NCBI GenBank assembly: GCA_002367255.1
Contig: DFBD01000176.1
Span: forward strand, 6,068-14,147
Direction of reading: 5' to 3'
Source: Rhodobacterales bacterium UBA3089
GTDB taxonomy: Bacteria; Pseudomonadota; Alphaproteobacteria; Rhodobacterales; Rhodobacteraceae
DNA length: 8,080 nucleotides
Shown here in pieces: positions 1 to 7,872 of the stretch. The notes under the pieces are model-generated. The model ran no database searches, was not told where the DNA came from, and was given only the letters and a program-made list of their open reading frames with translations. Each line of letters starts with the position of its first letter. Positions within the stretch are counted from its first letter, which is position 1. The position numbers and the translations under genes are program-made.

Positions 1-246
1 CAGCCGCAGTATTCGCCGCTAACTATGGCCGAGCAGGTTATCGTGATTTACGCAGGCACCAAGGGTTACCTTGACGGTGTTGAAGTAAAAGACGTGAACC
101 GTTTTGAAGCTGGTCTTCTTGCACACTTGCGTGCGAAGAATGCTGATCTTCTTGCAGATATCACCAACAACGACCGTAAGGTTAAAGGTGATCTGGAAGA
201 TGCCGTTAAAGCAGCAATCGAAGCGTTTGCGAAAGATTTCGCGTAA
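1..246 (+). CDS. atpA: ATP synthase F1 subunit alpha, C-terminal fragment (5' end outside window)
   Basis: This is the last 81 codons of the alpha subunit of F1F0 ATP synthase. The reading frame is open from base 1 and ends in TAA at 244-246. The visible part is the C-terminal helical domain, recognisable by the segments [14 protein letters not shown] and [13 protein letters not shown], which are typical of bacterial alpha subunits. Alpha alternates with beta in the alpha3beta3 head and carries the non-catalytic nucleotide sites, but the Walker motifs lie upstream of the window. An internal ATG at base 25 is in frame but falls inside the conserved domain, so it is not the start. The gene is followed after 28 bases by atpG in the usual atpA-G-D-C order. 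Identification is firm because three neighbouring subunit genes agree. Confidence 0.96.
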   Translation, partial: QPQYSPLTMAEQVIVIYAGTKGYLDGVEVKDVNRFEAGLLAHLRAKNADLLADITNNDRKVKGDLEDAVKAAIEAFAKDFA

Positions 247-274
247 TTTTGGCCTAAGGTGAAGGAGTTAGCTT

Positions 275-2592
<2,318 letters not shown>

Positions 2593-2607
2593 TCGAAAGG
2601 TCCTATT

Positions 2608-3006
2608 ATGGCCGATACGATGACATTTGATCTGGTTTCACCGGAGCGCAAGCTCGCTTCGGTCGAAGCAACCAGTGTCAACATTCCAGGTATGGAAGGC
2701 GATATGACTGCCATGCCAAACCACGCTGCGTTTTTGACCACACTTCGCCCCGGCGTTGTGAAAGTTAACAACGGTAACGATGTGACCGAATACGTTGTGA
2801 CCGGTGGTTTTGCCGAGGTTTCAGCCGAAGGTACAACTATTCTAGCTGAGGAAGCATTACTGAAAAGTGAAGCGACCAAGGAAAAACTACAGGCCCTTCT
2901 GGAAAGGGCTGAGGCTGAACTTGAAAGAGCCGCAGCACATGAAAATGCCGAGGCCGCGCGCCGTGTCGCTGGTCATAAAGAACTTTTGCTGCGTCACAGC
3001 CTTTAA
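2608..3006 (+). CDS. atpC: ATP synthase F1 subunit epsilon
   Basis: This complete 132-residue epsilon subunit sits at the foot of the gamma shaft and can inhibit ATP hydrolysis through its C-terminal helices. The N-terminal beta-sandwich covers about residues 3-84, with the family motifs VNIPGMEGDM near 24-33 and EYVVTGGFAEV at 61-71. The C-terminal helical part, rich in Glu, Ala and Arg, runs from about 87 to 130 (KLQALLERAEAELERA and following). Both domains are present, so it is a full-length rather than a short epsilon. GAAAGG at 2595-2600 lies 7 bases before the ATG. It is the last gene of the operon and is followed 20 bases later by a strong intrinsic terminator. Confidence 0.96.
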   Translation: MADTMTFDLVSPERKLASVEATSVNIPGMEGDMTAMPNHAAFLTTLRPGVVKVNNGNDVTEYVVTGGFAEVSAEGTTILAEEALLKSEATKEKLQALLERAEAELERAAAHENAEAARRVAGHKELLLRHSL

Positions 3007-3025
3007 GTTTTTAGCTAAACTCACG

Positions 3026-3068
3026 AAAAGAGCCCCAGCACTGATGTTGAGGCTCTTTTTTTCTTTTT
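3026..3068 (+). terminator. Rho-independent terminator of the atp operon
   Basis: AAAAGAGCC at 3026-3034 pairs perfectly with GGCTCTTTT at 3051-3059. Inside this stem, CAGCA (3036-3040) pairs with TGTTG (3045-3049) using one G-U wobble, capped by the tetraloop CTGA. A T-run with a single C interruption continues to 3068. A stem of about 14 pairs followed by a U-tract, 20 bases after the atpC stop, is a classic intrinsic terminator on the plus strand. The A-rich left arm would give only a short T-run (TTTT) on the minus strand. Confidence 0.93.
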
Positions 3069-3087
3069 GAACCTTCTTTTTGAAGGT
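3061..3087 (+). repeat. Tandem 11-base repeat TTCTTTTTGAA, each copy an inverted repeat
   Basis: TTCTTTTTGAA occurs at 3061-3071 and again at 3074-3084, a period of 13 bases. Each unit has TTC/GAA arms around five T. The second copy is extended to a 6-base stem, ACCTTC (3071-3076) with GAAGGT (3082-3087). The first copy overlaps the T-tract of the atpC terminator. No U-run follows the second hairpin on the plus strand, so it is not an obvious second terminator. It may be a local duplication or an mRNA 3'-end structure. Confidence 0.6.
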
Positions 3088-3093
3088 ACACTG

Positions 3094-3121
3094 TTGCACA
3101 CAATAATATTAGCGATTTAAT
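3094..3121 (+). promoter_or_regulatory. Possible sigma70-type promoter for the lectin gene
   Basis: The stretch between the atpC terminator and the lectin gene is AT-rich. TTGCAC at 3094-3099 and TTTAAT at 3116-3121 are 16 bases apart and match the -35 and -10 consensus at 3 and 5 of 6 positions. That would place the transcript start only a few bases before the ATG at 3133, giving an almost leaderless message. An alternative pair is TTGAAG (3080-3085) and TAATAT (3104-3109), 18 apart. A promoter is expected here because the upstream terminator is strong, but the exact site is uncertain. Confidence 0.3.
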
Positions 3122-3132
3122 TAAGTGTAGAA

Positions 3133-3480
3133 ATGAAAAAGTTGAATAGTCATAGAATCGGGGTGGATTCCGGCCTTGCACACGGATTTTCCGATTTTGC
3201 TGACGATGGCGAAATGTGGTCTGGAAAAGGCAAGCGCGTGCGGCGCGTGAATGTTGAATTCAGCGAGCCGTTCTTGAACCCACCAGCCATGCACCTGGGG
3301 TTTGCGATGTGGGACATCTCGAACGCTGCAAACACACGTGTTGAGCTTGCGGCAGAAGATATCACCACGACCAGTTTCACGGCCGTATTTCAGACGTGGG
3401 GCGACACAAAAGTCGCCCGTTTACGTGCAAACTGGATGGCAATCGGTGAAGTAGAGAGCGAAGAAATCTGGGACGTTTAG
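3133..3480 (+). CDS. H-type lectin domain protein, small and cytoplasmic
   Basis: This 115-residue protein matches what I know of the H-type lectin domain family (Helix pomatia agglutinin-like and discoidin C-terminal domain). Visible family features are the early Phe and Trp (FSDF at 19-22, MW at 28-29), the [15 protein letters not shown] strand region at 43-57, and the run [20 protein letters not shown] at 82-101, where the FxTWxDT...W pattern is typical. Eukaryotic members bind GalNAc and related sugars; the ligand of the bacterial proteins is unknown to me. There is no signal peptide, membrane segment or cysteine, so it is probably cytoplasmic. Only a weak Shine-Dalgarno (GTAG) precedes the ATG. 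It follows the ATP synthase operon but is separated from it by a terminator, and its TAG overlaps the prs stop codon. Fold assignment is fairly sure; biological role is not known. Confidence 0.8.
   Translation: MKKLNSHRIGVDSGLAHGFSDFADDGEMWSGKGKRVRRVNVEFSEPFLNPPAMHLGFAMWDISNAANTRVELAAEDITTTSFTAVFQTWGDTKVARLRANWMAIGEVESEEIWDV
3399..3418. repeat. Perfect hairpin inside the lectin gene
   Basis: GGGCGAC at 3399-3405 and GTCGCCC at 3412-3418 form a perfect 7-pair stem around the 6-base loop ACAAAA. It lies about 60 bases before the lectin stop and about 60 bases beyond the prs stop on the other strand. Neither strand has a U-run after it, so it is not a canonical terminator. It could slow RNA polymerase or protect the prs message 3' end. 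It could also be a by-product of encoding the conserved WGDTKVAR motif. Confidence 0.5.
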
Positions 3481-4493
3481 TCGTCTGGATAGTACGCTTC
3501 GTAGATAGGCCCCAAGGTCTTGTCCTTGAACAACGATGAAACCGACGTGCCGTTTGCAATGTTCAGCATTGCCTGGGCGAAAATCGGGGCCGTTGGAACA
3601 AACCGGATTTTCTTTGACGCTTTAACTTCCGGTGTGGCCTGAATTGAATCAGTGACCACCAGCGACTTAAGCGAGGAGGAATCGATGCGCACAACAGCGG
3701 GACCGGAAAGAACGCCGTGGGTGATGTAGGCGTGTACTTCTTTTGCGCCTTTTTCCATTAGCAAGTCCGCAGCTTTGCAAAGCGTTCCGGCCGTATCGAC
3801 GATGTCATCCACGATTATACAGATACGGTCGGTCACATCACCGATAACGGTCATTTCAGCAATTTCACCGGGTGCACCGCGACGTTTATCCACGATCGCA
3901 AGGCCCGCGTCGATGCGCTTGGCCAGCTCGCGCGCGCGGGCTACGCCGCCAACGTCTGGAGAAACTACAGTAACGTCCTGCAAGTTTTTGAAGTTATGTT
4001 TCACGTCCAAGGCAAATACGGGCGCGGCATAGAGGTTGTCCACGGGGATATCGAAAAACCCTTGAATCTGCGTTGCGTGCAAATCAAGGGTCAGGATGCG
4101 TTCGATGCCTGCTTCGGCGATTAGATTGGCGACAAGTTTCGCCGAAATCGGCGTGCGCGCTTTGGTGCGTCGATCCTGACGGGCATATCCGAAATAGGGA
4201 ATAACCGCTGTGATACGCTTGGCTGATGAACGGCGAAGCGCGTCAGTAATAATCAACAGCTCCATCAGGTTGTCGTTAGTCGGGTTCGAAGTGGACTGGA
4301 TAACGAACATATCCTCGCCGCGAATGTTTTCGTAAACCTCGACCCAGATTTCGCTGTCATTGAAGCGCTCAATGCGGGCATCGGCCAACTCTACAGGGCG
4401 ACCCTGATGAATTGCCATGCGCTTCGCTATGGCCTCGGCCAAGGGTTTATTCGCGTTGCCGGAGATAAGTTTGGGGGGCTTCGAAGTGCTCAT
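3477..4493 (-). CDS. prs: Ribose-phosphate pyrophosphokinase (PRPP synthetase)
   Basis: The product transfers the pyrophosphate of ATP to ribose-5-phosphate, making PRPP for purine, pyrimidine, histidine, tryptophan and NAD synthesis in the cytoplasm. From the chosen start the protein has 338 residues. Visible motifs are the [18 protein letters not shown] segment near 44-61, the ATP-binding loop [10 protein letters not shown] at 100-109, DLHA at 137-140 with a catalytic-loop histidine, and the PRPP-binding loop DDIVDTAGT at 229-237. An upstream in-frame ATG at 4616 would add 41 residues. I reject it because that extension has no family character and crosses the start of the divergent hydrolase gene, whereas AAAAGGT lies 7 bases before the ATG at 4493. 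It is convergent with the lectin gene, sharing 4 bases, and divergent from the hydrolase. No clear terminator follows it. Confidence 0.96.
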   Translation of the reverse strand: MSTSKPPKLISGNANKPLAEAIAKRMAIHQGRPVELADARIERFNDSEIWVEVYENIRGEDMFVIQSTSNPTNDNLMELLIITDALRRSSAKRITAVIPYFGYARQDRRTKARTPISAKLVANLIAEAGIERILTLDLHATQIQGFFDIPVDNLYAAPVFALDVKHNFKNLQDVTVVSPDVGGVARARELAKRIDAGLAIVDKRRGAPGEIAEMTVIGDVTDRICIIVDDIVDTAGTLCKAADLLMEKGAKEVHAYITHGVLSGPAVVRIDSSSLKSLVVTDSIQATPEVKASKKIRFVPTAPIFAQAMLNIANGTSVSSLFKDKTLGPIYEAYYPDD

Positions 4494-4500
4494 GTGATGG

Positions 4501-4507
4501 ACCTTTT
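4501..4507 (-). promoter_or_regulatory. Ribosome binding site that sets the prs start
   Basis: On the minus strand AAAAGGT lies 7 bases before the ATG at 4493. It supports the 338-residue form of Prs over the longer in-frame ORF that begins at 4616, which has no comparable site. Confidence 0.7.
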
Positions 4508-4603
4508 CATGGGCTGTAGGAATCACTGATCGGTGCTTGTGACGGTGTAACAAAACTGCTCGCACTTGCAAAGCCTGTAGGGTAGGACTGAGGGGATTTA
4601 TTT

Positions 4604-4609
4604 GGAGGG
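4604..4609 (+). promoter_or_regulatory. Strong ribosome binding site of the hydrolase gene
   Basis: GGAGGG lies 5 bases before the ATG at 4615. It is the best Shine-Dalgarno match among the genes downstream of the atp operon and fixes the start of the hydrolase. Confidence 0.8.
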
Positions 4610-4614
4610 AACTC

Positions 4615-5430
4615 ATGGCGGTCGAGAGTATTGCAGGGCGAAAAACGGGTATTCGGTATGCAGGTGGAGGTGTGCCTGCTGTGTTGCTTCATTGTTCGCT
4701 GGCGCATTCTGGTGCGTGGGGTGGCGTTATGCCTGGGCTGGCGGATCGATTGGCGATGGTTGCGATTGATTTGCCGGGGCACGGGGCGACGGAGTTTGAT
4801 CCGGCGCTGGATATTCAGGATCAGGCTTGCGAGACGGCGATTGCCGTGTTGGAGCGTATGGATAGTCCGGCGCATTTGATCGGCCACAGTTTTGGTGCGA
4901 CCGTGGCATTGCGGTGTGCCGTGGAACGTCCGGAACTGGTTGCTAGTGTCTTGATGTATGAACCGGTGTATTTCTCGTTGCTAGCCGCAGGCAATCCCGA
5001 GGCTTATCGGCGGGAAATGGCAGACGCCGAGGCGGTTTCGCGACACCTAACGGCAGGTGAGTGGCAGCAGGCGGCGGAGGCGTTTCTGGATCGCTGGGGT
5101 AGTAATGGCGGGTTTCAGGTGATGCCGGAGGCACAGCAGAAGTACATGCTTAAGACTATCCCGTTGATTTTGGAAAACACGCATTCGGTTATCGATGAAC
5201 GCGTGGGGCCAGTGACCTTGGAGAATATCGCAGAACTTCAGGTGCCGTGCCTACTGATGGAGGGGGCGCGGTCGCCTGAGGCTATTGGGCTGTTGAACAA
5301 CCTTCTGGAGGCGGCGCTGCCAAACGTCCAGCGGCGAGTTCTTCAAAACACCGGACATATGGGGCCGATCAGCCACGCGCCCGAATTCACACGCGTGGTT
5401 CGGGGGTTTTTATTCGGCGATGATGCGTAG
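4615..5430 (+). CDS. Alpha/beta hydrolase fold protein
   Basis: This 271-residue protein has the alpha/beta hydrolase fold. [16 protein letters not shown] at 20-35 is the beta3 strand and oxyanion-loop region. [12 protein letters not shown] at 49-60 is the typical strand-4 segment. GHSFG at 90-94 is the nucleophile elbow, with S92 as nucleophile. H248 in NTGHMGP is the likely catalytic base. At the usual acid position after the seventh strand the sequence reads MEGARSPE, with Ser where Asp normally stands. E116 in LMYEPV, after the sixth strand, is a plausible alternative acid, as in haloalkane dehalogenase-type triads. Residues 117-195 form a helical cap. No signal peptide, so cytoplasmic. 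Substrate is unknown; esterase, lactonase or C-C hydrolase are all possible. It is richer in CGG, GGG and TTG codons than the atp genes, probably reflecting low expression. Its 3' end overlaps ltaE by 21 bases. Confidence 0.88.
   Translation: MAVESIAGRKTGIRYAGGGVPAVLLHCSLAHSGAWGGVMPGLADRLAMVAIDLPGHGATEFDPALDIQDQACETAIAVLERMDSPAHLIGHSFGATVALRCAVERPELVASVLMYEPVYFSLLAAGNPEAYRREMADAEAVSRHLTAGEWQQAAEAFLDRWGSNGGFQVMPEAQQKYMLKTIPLILENTHSVIDERVGPVTLENIAELQVPCLLMEGARSPEAIGLLNNLLEAALPNVQRRVLQNTGHMGPISHAPEFTRVVRGFLFGDDA
5380..5411 (+). terminator. Terminator-like hairpin inside the 3' end of the hydrolase gene
   Basis: CCCGAA at 5380-5385 pairs with TTCGGG at 5399-5404, with an inner CAC/GTG stem (5388-5390 with 5395-5397) and an ACGC loop. 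GG and then five T follow (5407-5411). This has the form of a plus-strand intrinsic terminator, but it ends 17 bases before the hydrolase stop codon. An alternative fold pairs CCACGCG (5373-5379) with CGCGTGG (5392-5398). The minus strand has no U-run, so it would not terminate ltaE transcription. Confidence 0.45.
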
Positions 5431-6462
5431 GAAGTTGTCAACATCCGCGTCAGTGGTCGCCCAGTTGCAGACCAGACGGGCTGTCAAAATTTCATCGGGG
5501 TCGCCATCGAGCGTTTGATCGAAAGGCCAGAAATAATATTGCGCACCTGCGTCTTGCACGGCACGATGCCCCGAACGTTTCCAGCCTGCAAAAACGATGT
5601 TGGCGTCTGTTGGGTGCAGCAGGGTTGCGCCCGGAAGTTCCAGAATGCCAGCCGATAATCTGGAAGCAGCAGCGTTGGACTTTATTGCCAGGTCCAGCCA
5701 CAGATTATCTGTCAAATAGGCGTCCATCTGCGCCGACATATAGCGGTGTTTGGAAACCAGGTGACCGCCACGTTTTCGGCGGAGTTCGAATTCCCACGCG
5801 CGATCAGGGTTGAATAGGATTACCGCTTCAACCCCCATGCAGCCATTTTTTGTGCCGCCGAAACTTACGGCCTCGATGCCAGCTTTCCAGGTCATTTCGG
5901 CAGGGGTGCAGCCGAGGTAGACTAAAGCGTTGGCGAAACGCGCGCCGTCAAGGTGGACAGGAATGTCGTTGGCTTTGGCTACAGTGCAGAGGGCCTCGAT
6001 TTCCGAGACAGCATAAACCGCCCCGTTTTCGGTGGCTGTAGTGATGGAGAGTGCGCCTTTTTGCACATTGTGAACCCCGACTTGGCCCGTTGCAAGGACG
6101 GCTTGTTCGAATGCGGCAAGGTCGATTTTGGCATCGGCCCCATCCAGTAATGTTAATTTGGCACCGCCTGTATAAAATTCTGGTGCCCCGCATTCGTCTT
6201 CTTGTATGTGTGCGTGACGATGGCAGTAAATTGTCTGCCAAGGTTGCACCATTGAGGACAGCGCCAGTGAATTTGCAGCGGTTCCGGTCGAGACCAGATA
6301 TACAGCGGCCTCGGGTGCCTCGAATATATCGCGGATTTTATCGCGGACGCGGTCCATGATCGGGTCGGCACCATAGGACTGGCTGTAAATCTCGTTGGCT
6401 TCCATCATCGCAGCCATAATTTCCGGCGCAACTGGGGCAGTGTTATCAGAGGTGAACCACAT
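5410..6462 (-). CDS. ltaE: Threonine aldolase family PLP enzyme (beta-eliminating lyase superfamily)
   Basis: This 350-residue enzyme belongs to the fold-type I PLP family that cleaves L-threonine or L-allo-threonine to glycine and acetaldehyde. The N-terminus has FTSDNTAPVAPEI, the usual opening of the family. STGTAAN at 58-64 is the phosphate-binding region. HRHAHI at 81-86 gives the histidine near the PLP ring, HLDGAR at 170-175 has D172 contacting the pyridine nitrogen, and FGGTKNG at 201-207 carries K205, the expected Schiff-base lysine. R329 is a candidate substrate-carboxylate residue. Length fits the family. AAGGA at 6472-6476 (minus strand) lies 9 bases before the ATG. The ATG directly abuts the ycgN stop (TAAATG), indicating translational coupling. 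Substrate preference for the L-threo or allo form cannot be read from the sequence, and phenylserine-type aldolases of the same family are an alternative. Confidence 0.9.
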   Translation of the reverse strand: MWFTSDNTAPVAPEIMAAMMEANEIYSQSYGADPIMDRVRDKIRDIFEAPEAAVYLVSTGTAANSLALSSMVQPWQTIYCHRHAHIQEDECGAPEFYTGGAKLTLLDGADAKIDLAAFEQAVLATGQVGVHNVQKGALSITTATENGAVYAVSEIEALCTVAKANDIPVHLDGARFANALVYLGCTPAEMTWKAGIEAVSFGGTKNGCMGVEAVILFNPDRAWEFELRRKRGGHLVSKHRYMSAQMDAYLTDNLWLDLAIKSNAAASRLSAGILELPGATLLHPTDANIVFAGWKRSGHRAVQDAGAQYYFWPFDQTLDGDPDEILTARLVCNWATTDADVDNFLRIIAE

Positions 6463-6936
6463 TTACGTCATTCCTTCTATGGTGTGATCTAAGAGGTCGT
6501 CTTCACCAACCTCGAATTCGGGGACTGTGCTATTACGCATAGAGATGTTGGCCTTATCAACGCTGTCGCGGGTGCCGGAAATTAACGGGTGCCAGTCGAA
6601 CAGGGTTTTGCCCTCGGCTATCAATTTATAGGCGCAGGTGGCAGGCATCCAGTGTAGGATTTCATCAAGGTTGTCCGGGCGAACAATCACGCAGGTTTTG
6701 ACCATCTGTTTGCGCAGTGCATAGTTGCCACAGTTGCAGGAGGAATCATCGAACAAGCGGCATGCGATGTTGGTGTAAGCGATACGCCCCGTGTCCTCAT
6801 CTTCCAGTTTCAGCATGCAGCAGCGGCCACAACCGTCGCATAATGCCTCCCATTCATGCAAGGGGAGGTCGGCTAGCGGGAAGCGTTTCCAGAATTCGCG
6901 GCGCAGGCCGGTTCTATCGATTGGGTCGTTGGACAT
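6463..6936 (-). CDS. ycgN: YcgN-type (UPF0260) cysteine-cluster protein
   Basis: This 157-residue protein belongs to the YcgN/UPF0260 group of the YkgJ-like cysteine-cluster (CxxCxxCC) families. The diagnostic CDGCGRCC is at 33-40. Further cysteines at 59 (IACR), 67 and 69 (CNC), 82 (TCVIV) and 101 (TCAYKL) complete nine, in the same order as I recall for E. coli YcgN. The WHPLISG segment at 115-121 is also conserved. Such clusters are presumed to bind zinc or an Fe-S cluster; the biochemical role is not established. It is soluble, with no signal peptide. Its Shine-Dalgarno is weak (AAGG 10 bases upstream), so translation may depend on upstream znuA. It sits 39 bases after znuA and abuts ltaE without any gap. 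Confidence 0.9.
   Translation of the reverse strand: MSNDPIDRTGLRREFWKRFPLADLPLHEWEALCDGCGRCCMLKLEDEDTGRIAYTNIACRLFDDSSCNCGNYALRKQMVKTCVIVRPDNLDEILHWMPATCAYKLIAEGKTLFDWHPLISGTRDSVDKANISMRNSTVPEFEVGEDDLLDHTIEGMT
6471..6476 (-). promoter_or_regulatory. Ribosome binding site of ltaE, inside the end of ycgN
   Basis: On the minus strand AAGGAA lies within the last codons of ycgN, 8 bases before the ltaE ATG at 6462. Because the ycgN stop codon touches the ltaE start (TAAATG), a ribosome finishing ycgN would be positioned to restart on ltaE. Confidence 0.6.
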
Positions 6937-6975
6937 AAGCGGAGATTGCCTTGATATTTTGGTAATGGAAAGGGC

Positions 6976-7872
6976 TCAGTCACGGCATTCCAACAGGGAT
7001 TCCGAAATGGCTGTCAATAAGCGGGGATAATATCCTTCGCCCAATTGCTCATACCCCATCGGATCAACCACCACATGCTTGACGCTTTCAGGCAAGTTGG
7101 CTGTTATGGCGTTCGGATGCGTTAGGTCTTCGACGATGCAGGTTTTGTCATCAATGATGTTAAGCAGTTTATTCAGACTTCGCGCCCCGGCAACCTGCCC
7201 GTCGCTGGCAGAGAATGCGCCAATAACTGTTAGGCCAAAAGCATCTTCAAGGTACTGCATGGAGTCATGGGTGACGATAAAGTCTACATCTGCCAGCGGG
7301 CTGAGTGCGCGTTGTGCATTTGCAGTGGCTGTGACAATTTCGGCATGGCTGCGGGCAAGGTTTGTACGGTAGGCCAGTTTATTGTCAGGATCGGCGATTT
7401 CCAGCACGCCGGTGATTATGTCCAACCAGATCAGCGCGTTTTCAGGGTCGAGCCACATGTGTGGATCATAGGTGCCCTCGTGGTCATGATCGTGATCGTG
7501 CTCTTCGTGAACTTCACCAAATTCGTCAAGCTCGCGGGCCTCTAGTTTGTTTAGGCTGGGCATGTTTCCAAGGGCGCTGACAAGGCTGTTGTCGTCGCGG
7601 GATTGCAATGCTTTTTCCAGCCACGGTTCCAAATCCTGACCGATATAAAACAAAACGTCAGCGTTGCTAATCGCCCTGGCTTGGGAGGGGCGCATGGCGA
7701 AGTCGTGCGGGGAAACCGGTTCCGACAGCAGTAGTTCGGGTGTGCCAACGCCAGCCATAATATCCGCAACCAGACCTTGAAGGGGTGCGATGCTGGTGAC
7801 GACGCGCGGGGGCTCGGCCTTTGCTATTGGGGCTAGTAGAAGGGTGATTGCGAATGCGATGCGTAGTATCAT
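6976..7872 (-). CDS. znuA: Zinc ABC transporter periplasmic substrate-binding protein ZnuA
   Basis: This 298-residue protein is a cluster A-I metal-binding lipocalin-unrelated solute-binding protein of the ZnuA type, which delivers Zn(II) in the periplasm to a ZnuBC importer. Residues 1-19 are a Sec signal peptide (MILRIAFAITLLLAPIAKA) with a likely cut after AKA, and no lipobox. Metal ligands by family position are H56 (SPHDF), H138 (DPHMW), H202 (THDSM) and possibly D270. A His/Asp/Glu-rich loop at 120-133 (VHEEHDHDHDHE) marks zinc rather than manganese specificity. C245 and C297 match the disulfide pair of E. coli ZnuA. I chose the ATG at 7872 because the signal peptide begins there and it overlaps the upstream stop as ATGA. 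A longer in-frame ORF from 7962 would read through the DUF1244 gene. No good Shine-Dalgarno is seen, so coupling is likely. znuB, znuC and zur are absent from the window. Confidence 0.93.
   Translation of the reverse strand: MILRIAFAITLLLAPIAKAEPPRVVTSIAPLQGLVADIMAGVGTPELLLSEPVSPHDFAMRPSQARAISNADVLFYIGQDLEPWLEKALQSRDDNSLVSALGNMPSLNKLEARELDEFGEVHEEHDHDHDHEGTYDPHMWLDPENALIWLDIITGVLEIADPDNKLAYRTNLARSHAEIVTATANAQRALSPLADVDFIVTHDSMQYLEDAFGLTVIGAFSASDGQVAGARSLNKLLNIIDDKTCIVEDLTHPNAITANLPESVKHVVVDPMGYEQLGEGYYPRLLTAISESLLECRD

Larger units (their letters stand above)
4494..4614. promoter_or_regulatory. Divergent spacer between prs and the hydrolase gene, with a repeated motif
   Basis: These 121 bases must hold the promoters or leaders of both divergent genes. 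I see no convincing sigma70 pair on either strand; TTGCAA followed 16 bases later by TACACC on the minus strand is the best prs candidate and is weak. A composite motif occurs twice in the same orientation: CTGTAGG-4 bases-ACTGA at 4514-4529 and CTGTAGG-5 bases-ACTGA at 4575-4591, 61 bases apart. One copy is in the prs leader and the other just before the hydrolase Shine-Dalgarno. An imperfect 12-base palindrome, CACTGATCGGTG, overlaps the first copy. These could be operator sites, but that is inference. Confidence 0.4.

Noticed and set aside
3071..3087. Second intrinsic terminator after atpC (ACCTTC/GAAGGT stem)
   Set aside because: The stem is 6 pairs but no U-run follows it on either strand, so I kept it only as part of the tandem repeat.
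3895..3950. GC-rich alternating CGCGCG tract within prs as a regulatory or structural element
   Set aside because: It falls in the Ala/Arg codons of the conserved segment [12 protein letters not shown] and needs no other explanation.
4494..4616. N-terminal extension of prs to an ATG at 4616 (41 extra residues)
   Set aside because: The extension has no family-like sequence, lacks a ribosome binding site, and starts on the same bases as the hydrolase start codon. The ATG at 4493 has a good site and matches the usual N-terminus.
4615..5430. Horizontal transfer of the hydrolase gene based on codon use
   Set aside because: Its codon choice differs from the atp genes, but those are highly expressed. 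ltaE, ycgN and znuA show similarly relaxed usage, so there is no support for transfer.
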